From JANXMY01 sp964251675 (GTDB lineage: Bacteria; Armatimonadota; Armatimonadia; Armatimonadales; Capsulimonadaceae): 64,000 nt of DNA. Below, one piece after another: positions 33,485 to 41,285 of this stretch. Every line of letters starts with the position of its first letter. The stretch's first letter is position 1. The stretch lies in assembly GCA_964251675.1 (NCBI GenBank), contig CAXUKS010000011.1, forward strand, positions 48,697 to 112,696, written 5' to 3'. Below the pieces are notes generated by a model that did not search any database, had not been told where the DNA came from, and saw only the letters and a program-made list of their open reading frames with translations. The position numbers and the translations under genes were made by a program.

Positions 33485-34834
33485 ATGGCGACTGAACAAG
33501 TACAATTTTTGACCACCTACCGCGATGTGCCGGGCTATGACACGATGGATGTCTACCTGAAGCATGACGGTTACAAGGCCGCCCGCAAGGCGCTGACGAT
33601 GGATCAGGACGCGATCATCAATGAGATGAAGCTGTCCGGTCTGCGCGGGCGGGGTGGGGCGGGTTTCCCGACGTTTATCAAGTGGAACGGTATCCCGAAG
33701 AACTGGGATGCACCGCATTACCTGGTCATCAACGCTGACGAGGGCGAGCCGGGCACGGCCAAAGACCGGGACCTGATGAACAAGATGCCGCACCTGCTGG
33801 TGGAAGGCTGCATTATCGCCGCCTACGCCGTCCGGGCCAAGACGTGCTACATTTATGTGCGCGGTGAATACATGGAGCCGGCCAAGCAGGTGGAGCGGGC
33901 GATTGCGGATGCCTACGCGCATGGCTTTCTGGGCAAGAACATCTTTGGCAGCGGCTTTGACCTGGACATTTATGTCCACATGGGAGCTGGGTCGTATGAG
34001 TGCGGCGAAGAGACGGCGCTGATGTCTTCGCTGATGGGCGAGCGCGGAATGCCCCGGCACAAGCCCCCAGCGGCTCCCCTGCCGGTTGTCAGCGGCGTCT
34101 GGAAGTCACCCACCATTGTCAACAACGTGGAAACCATCGCTACGGCTGTGCCGATTATTAATGTCGGCGGCGCGAAGTACGGCAGCTATGGTACGGGCAC
34201 GCCCGGTCAGGGTCCCGCCTCACGCGGAACCAAGCTGGTCACGGTCTCCGGCCACATCAACAAGCCGGGCAATGTGGAGATTGTGCTGGGAACGCCCATC
34301 CGCGAAATCATCGACGACTTCTGCGGCGGCATGAAAGACGGCATCCCGTTCAAGTTTATGATTCCCGGCGGCTCGTCCGTGCCGCTGCTGGTGGAAGATG
34401 CGCTGGATACGCCGTACGACTATGAGTCGCTGGCAAAAGCCGGTTCGGCGCTCGGCTCCGGCGCGCTGATGATCTTCAACGAGACCGTCGGCGTGCCCGC
34501 GCTAATGACGCGGCTGATGCACTTCTATGCCCACGAGTCCTGCGGCAAGTGTACGCCCTGCCGCGAAGGGACAAGCTGGCTGGTGAAAATCCATGACCGA
34601 ATCATGGCAGGCGGCGGGCGCTACGAAGATATTGACATTCTGAGCGACATCTGCAACAACATGATGGGACGCTCGTTCTGTCCGCTGGCCGATGCTGCCG
34701 CTTGGCCGCTGGTCGGCCCAGGCGGAAACGGGGGCGCCCTGAAATACTTCCGGCACGAATACGAAGAGCTGGTTCGCAACGGGGCCGGGGGCCGCAAGCG
34801 AGCCTTTGCGCCCCTGCAAATGGCGGCAGTCTAG
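33485..34834 (+). CDS. nuoF: NADH-quinone oxidoreductase subunit F (NADH/FMN site)
   Basis: Binds NADH and FMN and carries the N3 [4Fe-4S] cluster. The 449 residues show LRGRGGAGFPTFIKW (FMN), NADEGEPGTAKDRDL, GAGSYECGEETALMSSLMGE and the cluster motif ESCGKCTPCREG plus a fourth Cys in MMGRSFCPLAD. It starts at ATG 33485. A phytanoyl-CoA dioxygenase-like gene follows after ten bases. Confidence 0.97.
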   Translation: MATEQVQFLTTYRDVPGYDTMDVYLKHDGYKAARKALTMDQDAIINEMKLSGLRGRGGAGFPTFIKWNGIPKNWDAPHYLVINADEGEPGTAKDRDLMNKMPHLLVEGCIIAAYAVRAKTCYIYVRGEYMEPAKQVERAIADAYAHGFLGKNIFGSGFDLDIYVHMGAGSYECGEETALMSSLMGERGMPRHKPPAAPLPVVSGVWKSPTIVNNVETIATAVPIINVGGAKYGSYGTGTPGQGPASRGTKLVTVSGHINKPGNVEIVLGTPIREIIDDFCGGMKDGIPFKFMIPGGSSVPLLVEDALDTPYDYESLAKAGSALGSGALMIFNETVGVPALMTRLMHFYAHESCGKCTPCREGTSWLVKIHDRIMAGGGRYEDIDILSDICNNMMGRSFCPLADAAAWPLVGPGGNGGALKYFRHEYEELVRNGAGGRKRAFAPLQMAAV

Positions 34835-34844
34835 GAGAAATCCA

Positions 34845-35681
34845 ATGGTCAACGCCTCGGACAAAGCGTTTTACGAAGCGAATGGCTATGTGGTCCTCAA
34901 AGGGCTGCTCTCTGCTGAAGAAACGGCGGCACTTCGGGAGCATTTCATGGTTCTGCGGGCCGAAGGCGTGAAGCCCGGTGATATGGTGGCGGAGACAGCG
35001 TCTCTGAACGATCCGCTGGCGGCGTTCCCGCGCATGATCCATATGCACCGCTGGGATGCCGTGAGCCTGCAATGGGTGCTGGACAGCCGTTTAGAGCAGT
35101 GCCTGACCGCACTTCTGGACAACGAACCGCTGGCCGTGCAGACCATGCTGTATTTCAAGCCCGCCGGGGCGCGGGGGCAGGCGCTGCATCAGGATAACTT
35201 TTACCTGCGGGCCAGGCCCGGAACCTGCATGGCAGCGTGGATGGCGCTGGACCCGTGCGACGAAGAAAACGGCTGCATGCAGGTGGTCCCCGGCAGCCAC
35301 GAGTGGCCGATGCTCTGCCCCGCCGAGGCGGACAGCGATGCCAGCTTTACCAGCGTCACGGTTCCTATCCCCGAGGGCACAAAAGCGACGCCGGTGCTGA
35401 TGGACGCAGGCGATGTGCTGTTCTTCAACGGCTCGCTCGTGCATGGCTCGTACCCGAATACATCTAAAGACCGCTTCCGCCGGGCGCTGATCGGGCACTA
35501 TGTCGAAGAGCGGGCCGAGCAAATGGGCGGCTTCTATCAGCCGGTGCTTCGCATGGACGGCACGGCATTCGAGCTGCCGCCCGCTCCCGAGAGCGGCCCC
35601 TGCGGCGTCTGGGTGGACAAAAACGGGAAACCTGAGATTGAAGTTGGTGAGCGGGAGCTTACGGTGGCAGGGCATGAGTAG
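34845..35681 (+). CDS. Phytanoyl-CoA dioxygenase (PhyH) family protein
   Basis: A 278-residue Fe(II)/2-oxoglutarate-type oxygenase. The facial triad is His115 and Asp117 (ALHQDNFYL) and His200 (NGSLVHGS); Arg near 212 (RFRRALIGHY) would bind 2-oxoglutarate. aggag stands before ATG 34845. It is GC-rich like the core genes, unlike the small genes around it. It has no known role in complex I; it is an insertion between nuoF and nuoG. The substrate is unknown. Confidence 0.87.
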   Translation: MVNASDKAFYEANGYVVLKGLLSAEETAALREHFMVLRAEGVKPGDMVAETASLNDPLAAFPRMIHMHRWDAVSLQWVLDSRLEQCLTALLDNEPLAVQTMLYFKPAGARGQALHQDNFYLRARPGTCMAAWMALDPCDEENGCMQVVPGSHEWPMLCPAEADSDASFTSVTVPIPEGTKATPVLMDAGDVLFFNGSLVHGSYPNTSKDRFRRALIGHYVEERAEQMGGFYQPVLRMDGTAFELPPAPESGPCGVWVDKNGKPEIEVGERELTVAGHE

Positions 35682-35710
35682 CTTTCCTGCGAAAGCCTGG
35701 TAAACCATCT

Positions 35711-35974
35711 ATGGTGACAGGGAAGTTTCCAAATATGGCGTCCGAGATGGACACGTTGCTTGGTTTTCAAGGAACACGAATCGCTGATGGGCCACTCACA
35801 CCTGGCCGTGACAAAGTTGAGTGGAGACCAACGGCAAACATTGTTATTGTCTATGAGCAACACCCTTATGATGTTAGCGCACCGGCATATCATCGCGGTC
35901 CTCACTGGCATCTGACAACGCCAGCAGGAAACCATATTCGCTATCTATGCGGCGACCCTTTGCCGAATTGGTAA
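35711..35974 (+). CDS. Toxin-domain-like small protein
   Basis: An 87-residue protein whose second half, YEQHPYDVSAPAYHRGPHWH followed by a LTTPAGNHIRYLCGDPLP segment, is the kind of His-rich ending seen at the C-terminus of some polymorphic toxins. It has no signal or delivery domain. AT-rich. The next gene starts shortly after on the same strand and could be its partner. The call is pattern recall and remains tentative. Confidence 0.45.
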   Translation: MVTGKFPNMASEMDTLLGFQGTRIADGPLTPGRDKVEWRPTANIVIVYEQHPYDVSAPAYHRGPHWHLTTPAGNHIRYLCGDPLPNW

Positions 35975-36006
35975 TCTCGTCTGTTTCTGGTGAGAAGGGT
36001 AAGGAC

Positions 36007-36306
36007 ATGGAAAACGTCAGCATTCTAAAAGTCAGGGACAAAGACGAAGATCAGGAAGCACTCGCGATTATCCGTCCGGTGAACGGGTTTGTCGCACTCT
36101 CCCTGTCTTTGGAACACGGGGCGGATGTGCAGGTGGTTTTTACTCCCTCTGAATGCGAGGAGTTAATTAGCCGATTGCAAATGGCTGTTACGGAAGTACG
36201 AAGCGAGGCTCTGGTAACTGGGAGCGGAACTTCCAATGGAAACCGGAGCGGCGAACCGGCAGTTGCCAAATTAGTGAGTGCAATTAGAAACGCAGAGAGC
36301 ATATAA
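36007..36306 (+). CDS. Hypothetical protein, possible partner of 35711-35974
   Basis: A 99-residue acidic protein from ATG 36007, with aagga close upstream; an earlier in-frame ATG at 35947 would overlap the previous gene. It has a beta-rich first half (FVALSLSLEHGADVQVVFTP), then a helix (ECEELISRLQMAVTEVR) and a polar tail. No known family. It ends two bases before nuoG. Confidence 0.5.
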   Translation: MENVSILKVRDKDEDQEALAIIRPVNGFVALSLSLEHGADVQVVFTPSECEELISRLQMAVTEVRSEALVTGSGTSNGNRSGEPAVAKLVSAIRNAESI

Positions 36307-36308
36307 GT

Positions 36309-38243
36309 ATGGCGGAAGCAACAACAATCGCGCCGGTGCAGGGGAATACAACGGACAAGCCGCCTGTGGACATGGTGAACTTAGTTATTGATGGCAGGCC
36401 GGTCTCAGTTCCCAAAGGAACCCTGGTGATCACAGCGGCCTTTCAGGCGGGGGCAGATATTCCGTACTTCTGCCACCACCCCCGGCTCAAGCCAGCGGGC
36501 GCGTGCCGGATGTGCCTCGTTAAAATCGAGAAGATGAACAAAATCCAGACCGCCTGCACCGTCCCTGTGGCGGAAGGCATGGTCGTGGACACCGTCTCGC
36601 CCGAAGTCAAGCAGGCCCAAAACGGCATTCTGGAGCTTCTGCTCATCAATCACCCGCTGGACTGCCCGGTGTGCGACCGGGGCGGCGAATGCCCCCTGCA
36701 AAACATGGTCTACCAGTACGGGCCGGGCGTGACGCGCTTTATCGACGAAAAGCGGCACTTCCCGAAAGCCGTGCCCATTTCGGACTATGTGGTGCTGGAC
36801 CGGGAACGCTGCATTCAGTGCGCCCGCTGCACCCGCTTTACCGAAGAAATTTCCGGCGACGGTGAGCTGGCGATTGAGAACCGGGGCAATGCCTCCATTA
36901 TTTCGCCCTTCTCCCCGGAAGGCTTTAAATCCAAGTTCAGCGGCAACACGATTGAGCTGTGCCCGGTCGGGGCGCTCACCTCGCGCACTTATCGGTTCGC
37001 GGCGCGGCCCTGGGAGTTTCAGTCGCAGGACTCGATCTGCTCTATGTGCGGTGTCGGCTGCAATGTGGCCGTGCAGACGCGCAACGGCGAGCTGATGCGG
37101 GTCAACGCCCGGCTGAACGAAGACGTGAACGAGGAATGGACCTGCGACAAGGGCAAGTTTGAACAGTACTGGGTCAACTCCAGCGACCGCGCCAAAGACC
37201 CGCTCATCCGGGCCGCCTCGCAGCTTCGCCGCACAAGCTGGGACGAAGCCCTGGCAGTGGCGGGCAAAGCACTCAAAGCGGCCTCTGCCGCCGACCCGGA
37301 CAGCGTGGCAGGTATCGGCTCCTCGCGGGCGTCCAATGAAGACCTGTATCTGTTCCAGCGGCTTTTCCGGGCGGCACTTGGTACGAACAACCTGGACCAC
37401 CGGATGTTTCCGTTCCCGGTGATGCCGATGCAGACGTCTATCGCCGAAGTCGGCGAAGCCAAACAGATTGTGGCGATTGGCACGCAAGTGGACGATGACC
37501 TGCCGGTGCTGTGGCTGCGTATCTACAAAGCCATCTCTAAGAACGGTGCTCATTACTTCCGCAACGATGACCCTCGCTCGGCAGAAGTCACCGAAGCGAT
37601 TGCCGCAGGAGCAGACACTGTCGTGCTGGCGTGGTATACTCTCCCCGCCGCCGAGCTGGAATACATGAAAGCCGCCTGCGCGGCCTCCGGCGCGAAGCTG
37701 AACGTCCTGCTGCCCGATGCGAATTCCTGGGGAGCCATTCAGATGGGCGTGCTGCCGGACCGTCTGCCCGCGATGAAGTCGGTGGGCAACGGCGCGACGC
37801 CCAAGTTCGAGGCTCTCTGGAACGCGCCCCTGCCCGCACAGCCGGGCCTGGACACACGCGGCATTCTGGAAGGCTGCGTGTCCGGCAAAATCAAGACGCT
37901 CTATGTGATGGGGCAGGATTTGATTGCCGATTTCCCGGATAAAGACTTAGCCCGGAAGGCGCTGGAAAAAGTGCCCACGCTGATTGTGCAGGATATGTTC
38001 CTGACCGAAACGGCGAAGATGGCAAGTGTCTTCTTCCCCGCCTGCTCGTTTATCGAGAAGGATGGCTCGTTCACCAACATTGAAGGCCGCGTGCAGAAGT
38101 TCAAGAAAGCCGTCGAGCCGCGTGGCCTGAGCAAGCCCGACTGGCAGATTATCTCCGAAGTGCTGTCGCGCCTCGGCAAGCCGGTCCCGTACTTCTCGCC
38201 GCGTGACATCGCCCGCGAAATCGCCAAAGTGACTGCCGCCTGA
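36309..38243 (+). CDS. nuoG: NADH-quinone oxidoreductase subunit G
   Basis: Electron-wire subunit, 644 residues. N-terminal [2Fe-2S] Cys lie in CHHPRLKPAGACRMC and TACTVPV. A His-Cys3 cluster is in HPLDCPVCDRGGEC. Two [4Fe-4S] sets follow, including RCIQCARCTRF and the later CPVG. MCGVGCNV opens a molybdopterin-oxidoreductase-like domain that holds no molybdenum in this family. The length is short to normal. It is preceded by foreign genes and followed by a large palindrome. Confidence 0.95.
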   Translation: MAEATTIAPVQGNTTDKPPVDMVNLVIDGRPVSVPKGTLVITAAFQAGADIPYFCHHPRLKPAGACRMCLVKIEKMNKIQTACTVPVAEGMVVDTVSPEVKQAQNGILELLLINHPLDCPVCDRGGECPLQNMVYQYGPGVTRFIDEKRHFPKAVPISDYVVLDRERCIQCARCTRFTEEISGDGELAIENRGNASIISPFSPEGFKSKFSGNTIELCPVGALTSRTYRFAARPWEFQSQDSICSMCGVGCNVAVQTRNGELMRVNARLNEDVNEEWTCDKGKFEQYWVNSSDRAKDPLIRAASQLRRTSWDEALAVAGKALKAASAADPDSVAGIGSSRASNEDLYLFQRLFRAALGTNNLDHRMFPFPVMPMQTSIAEVGEAKQIVAIGTQVDDDLPVLWLRIYKAISKNGAHYFRNDDPRSAEVTEAIAAGADTVVLAWYTLPAAELEYMKAACAASGAKLNVLLPDANSWGAIQMGVLPDRLPAMKSVGNGATPKFEALWNAPLPAQPGLDTRGILEGCVSGKIKTLYVMGQDLIADFPDKDLARKALEKVPTLIVQDMFLTETAKMASVFFPACSFIEKDGSFTNIEGRVQKFKKAVEPRGLSKPDWQIISEVLSRLGKPVPYFSPRDIAREIAKVTAA

Positions 38244-38250
38244 GCCGCCG

Positions 38251-38387
38251 CGCCCTGAACCCGCCTGCGCGGGCAAAGATTCAAGATAAAGAAGACACGA
38301 GGGCAGACTTCTTTCCTGTTCTGTTCTTAACCCACGCAGGTGGGTTCAGGGCGTCTGCGCCCCCCAGCGAGGGGGTTTAGCCCCTCG
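38251..38387. repeat. Large extragenic palindrome between nuoG and nuoH
   Basis: Outer arms cgccctgaaccc and gggttcagggcg (38251 to 38353) enclose gcctgcgcgggc, a spacer and acccacgcaggtgggt. A separate hairpin cgagggggtttagcccctcg follows at 38368-38387. It combines the 'gttcag' arm of class A with the 'cgaggg' hairpin of class B. It lies inside the operon, 21 bases before nuoH. Confidence 0.82.
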
Positions 38388-38407
38388 GCCTTTCTGAGAA
38401 ACCATTT

Positions 38408-39886
38408 ATGGATATTGGCACATTCTTTCACTATTTCTTCAACCTGGACCCGGTCCACACCAGCACCGGCAACCTGCCGCCCGGTCTGGAGTGGATTGAC
38501 GGCCTTCGGATGGTCCTGCGCGTCCTCATCGGCGTCTTTTCCATCCTGCTGGTTGTGCCGCCCCTGGTCTGGTGGGAGCGCCGCCTGCTGGGCTGGATGC
38601 AGCAGCGGCAGGGGCCAAATCGGGTCGGCCCATTCGGCCTTTTGCAGACCATCGCGGACGGCCTGAAACTGCTGTTCAAAGAAGACATGAACCCGACGAA
38701 CGTGGATAAAACACTGTTCGTCATGGCCCCGATTATCTTTTTGATCCCGTCTCTCGTGACCGCCGCCGTCGTGCCCTGGAACAAAAGCTACACCTGGGGA
38801 GCCGCTGCGCCAAATGTCAGCGTGGGTGTTCTCTATATGCTGGCGTGGTCCTCGCTGGCCGTCTACGGCGTCGTGCTGGCGGGCTGGTCGTCGAACAACA
38901 AGTATTCGCTCCTAGGCGGCCTGCGCTCGTCGGCCCAGCTCATCTCGTATGAGCTGGGCATGGGCCTGGCAATTATGGCCGTCGTGCTGATGACCGGCAG
39001 CCTGTCCATGCAGGAGATTGTTAAGCATCAGGGCTATTTTGAGATTACGCCTCTGCTGACGCACTACGGCATTGCGCTTCCTGAATGGAACTTTTTGAAG
39101 TTCTTCCCAATGGGTTTCGTGGCCGCGTTGATTTATATCATCTCGATGCTGGCCGAAACCAACCGTGCCCCGTTTGACCTGCCGGAAGCCGAGACGGAAC
39201 TGGTGGCCGGGTATCATACGGAATACACGTCCATGAAGTTCGCCACGTTCTTTCTAGGCGAGTATGCCAACATGGTTGTCGTGAGCGCGATTGCCGCGAC
39301 GCTGTTCTTCGGCGGCTATTTAGCTCCGATCCCGTGGCTGAACGAGCTTCCAGCGTTTATTGTTGGCTTGTACCAGAAGTGGGGGGTTGGCTGGCTGACG
39401 CTGATTATCAACTCGCTGCTTCCCGTCGTTTGGCTGACCGTGAAGATTCTGGCCGGGCTGTACTTCTTCATCTGGATCCGCGCCACGCTGCCACGCCTGC
39501 GCTATGATATGCTGATGAAGTTCGGTTGGCAGGGCGTCCTGCCTATCGCGCTGGTCAACATTGTGCTGCTGGCAATCGGCATTGTGCTGCACGAGACCTA
39601 CGGTTTCCTGGGCTACCTCGCCTCTGCCGCGCTAGCATTCATCGTGTACGGGATTATTTTGGCTGCGTTTGCCAAAAGCAAGCCGTCACAGCTCTTTGTC
39701 AAGAACTCGCGCCGTGCCGCTACCATTGAGCTGACCTCCGGCGCGATTCCATACCGCGTTATCGCCGAGAATTCCGGCTATGGCGCACAGACTTTGCCGC
39801 CTGATGCGAAAATCGGCGGCTTCCCAAATGCCTCGACTGAGCGCGACGTGACTGCGCCGCGTGAGGCACTCTCAACGAAAGGCTGA
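38408..39886 (+). CDS. nuoH: NADH-quinone oxidoreductase subunit H
   Basis: Membrane subunit that forms the quinone tunnel. WWERRLLGWMQQRQGPNRVG, GLKLLFKEDMNP, the helix-rich core and ETNRAPFDLPEAETELVAGY are signatures. At 492 residues it is longer than common NuoH (about 330-400). Extra length lies around the last helices and in a soluble C-terminal tail of about 60 residues after AAFAKSKPSQ. Confidence 0.95.
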   Translation: MDIGTFFHYFFNLDPVHTSTGNLPPGLEWIDGLRMVLRVLIGVFSILLVVPPLVWWERRLLGWMQQRQGPNRVGPFGLLQTIADGLKLLFKEDMNPTNVDKTLFVMAPIIFLIPSLVTAAVVPWNKSYTWGAAAPNVSVGVLYMLAWSSLAVYGVVLAGWSSNNKYSLLGGLRSSAQLISYELGMGLAIMAVVLMTGSLSMQEIVKHQGYFEITPLLTHYGIALPEWNFLKFFPMGFVAALIYIISMLAETNRAPFDLPEAETELVAGYHTEYTSMKFATFFLGEYANMVVVSAIAATLFFGGYLAPIPWLNELPAFIVGLYQKWGVGWLTLIINSLLPVVWLTVKILAGLYFFIWIRATLPRLRYDMLMKFGWQGVLPIALVNIVLLAIGIVLHETYGFLGYLASAALAFIVYGIILAAFAKSKPSQLFVKNSRRAATIELTSGAIPYRVIAENSGYGAQTLPPDAKIGGFPNASTERDVTAPREALSTKG

Positions 39887-39892
39887 CCCCCC

Positions 39893-40357
39893 ATGAGCTT
39901 GTGGGATGATATTAAATCGCTCGGCAATGAGGCGAAAGCGCCCTTGACCGGCATGGGAATTACACGCGGCTACTCCAAGCAGGAGCGCGTCACCATCTCG
40001 TACCCCGAAGTCCGCCGCCCGATGCCGCGCCGCTCGCGCTGGCGTCATGTTCTGAACCGCTATGAGAATGGGCTGGAAAAGTGCATCGGGTGCTCGCTCT
40101 GTGCGGGAGCCTGCCCGGCCAACGCCATTCTGGTGGTGGCCGCCGAGAACACCGAGGAGAACCGCCGCTCGCCCGGTGAACGGTTCGCGGAGCAGTACGA
40201 GATCAATATGCTGCGATGCATCTTCTGCGGCTACTGCGAGGAAGCCTGCCCGACGCAGGCCATTCAGCTCAAGGACATCTGCGAGATGGCCGACGACAAC
40301 CGCAAAGACCTGATTTACACTAAAGACATGATGCTGGTGGCCGACCCGACGCTGTAA
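39893..40357 (+). CDS. nuoI: NADH-quinone oxidoreductase subunit I
   Basis: Ferredoxin-like subunit with clusters N6a and N6b. The two motifs CIGCSLCAGACP and CIFCGYCEEACP are complete. The 154-residue length and the opening membrane-associated helix region are normal. It starts six bases behind nuoH. Confidence 0.96.
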   Translation: MSLWDDIKSLGNEAKAPLTGMGITRGYSKQERVTISYPEVRRPMPRRSRWRHVLNRYENGLEKCIGCSLCAGACPANAILVVAAENTEENRRSPGERFAEQYEINMLRCIFCGYCEEACPTQAIQLKDICEMADDNRKDLIYTKDMMLVADPTL

Positions 40358-40417
40358 CTGCGAATTTGAAACGAGGGGGGCGGGGACGATCCCGCCCCCT
40401 TCTGGTGAAATGCACCT

Positions 40418-40921
40418 ATGACCGCCCAATTATTTCTTTTCGGCATCCTTGCCGCCATCGCCGTCATCTGCGGCATCGCCATGATCATTCAGGACAACCC
40501 CGTGCGGAGCGCCCTGTTTCTGGTTCTGGTTCTGTTCAGCGTCGCTTTGCTGTTTCTGTCTCTGCACGCGGTCTTTATTGCGGCGGTGCAGGTAATCGTC
40601 TATGCCGGGGCCATTATGGTCCTGTTTATATTCGTCATCATGCTGCTGAACTTAGGCACGCCAGAGCGGGTGGTGGACCGATTGAAGCCGCAGCGCCCGC
40701 TGTCTGTGGTGGCCGGGATCGCAGCGGTCGTGATTTTCGGCACGATTATTTCTTCGGTTCCCGTGGTGGCAGAAACGAAGCTGCCGACGGCGCTGGTTGG
40801 CCCGGCGGAGATTGGCTTCACCCTGTTTACTGCCGACTGGCTGTTCCCCTTTGAAGTGGTTTCGATTTTGCTGCTGGTGGCCGCCGTCGGGGCTGTGATG
40901 CTGGCAAAGAAACGGATTTAA
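40418..40921 (+). CDS. nuoJ: NADH-quinone oxidoreductase subunit J
   Basis: Membrane subunit of 167 residues with five helices. LFSVALLFLSLHAVFIAAVQ and VIVYAGAIMVLFIFVIMLL are the conserved helices that include the pi-bulge in other complex I enzymes. A ggggg-rich stretch precedes it by about 20 bases. It stops one base before nuoK. Confidence 0.94.
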   Translation: MTAQLFLFGILAAIAVICGIAMIIQDNPVRSALFLVLVLFSVALLFLSLHAVFIAAVQVIVYAGAIMVLFIFVIMLLNLGTPERVVDRLKPQRPLSVVAGIAAVVIFGTIISSVPVVAETKLPTALVGPAEIGFTLFTADWLFPFEVVSILLLVAAVGAVMLAKKRI

Positions 40922-40922
40922 G

Positions 40923-41258
40923 ATGCCGACAGATACATACATCCCGCTCAACTACTATCTGATTCTCAGTGCCGTGCTGTTTACCATTGGCGTCGTCGGC
41001 GTGCTGATCAAGCGCAATCCGATTGTCATTTTCATGTGCGTGGAGCTGATGCTGAACGCGGTCAATTTGACGTTTATCGCCTTCTCGCGCTACAAGAGCC
41101 TGACCGAGCCGGCCAATGCCATGAGCGGGCAGATGATGGTGATTTTCGTGATGGCCGTTGCCGCCGCCGAAGTCGCTGTCGGTCTCGGCATTCTGGTGTC
41201 TATCTTCCGCAACCGCACGTCGATCAACGTGGACGAAATTGATTTAATGAAGGGGTAA
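40923..41258 (+). CDS. nuoK: NADH-quinone oxidoreductase subunit K
   Basis: Small three-helix subunit with the proton-channel Glu in CVELMLNAVNLTFIA and a second Glu in AAAEVAVGLGILV. The 111-residue length is normal (about 100). Its stop and the nuoL start are 27 bases apart. Confidence 0.95.
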   Translation: MPTDTYIPLNYYLILSAVLFTIGVVGVLIKRNPIVIFMCVELMLNAVNLTFIAFSRYKSLTEPANAMSGQMMVIFVMAVAAAEVAVGLGILVSIFRNRTSINVDEIDLMKG

Positions 41259-41285
41259 ACCCCCTCGCGTTTTCCTGGAGCGATC

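Noticed and set aside
36405..37553. 382-codon antisense frame in nuoG
   Set aside because: Shadow of nuoG, whose Fe-S motifs are complete.
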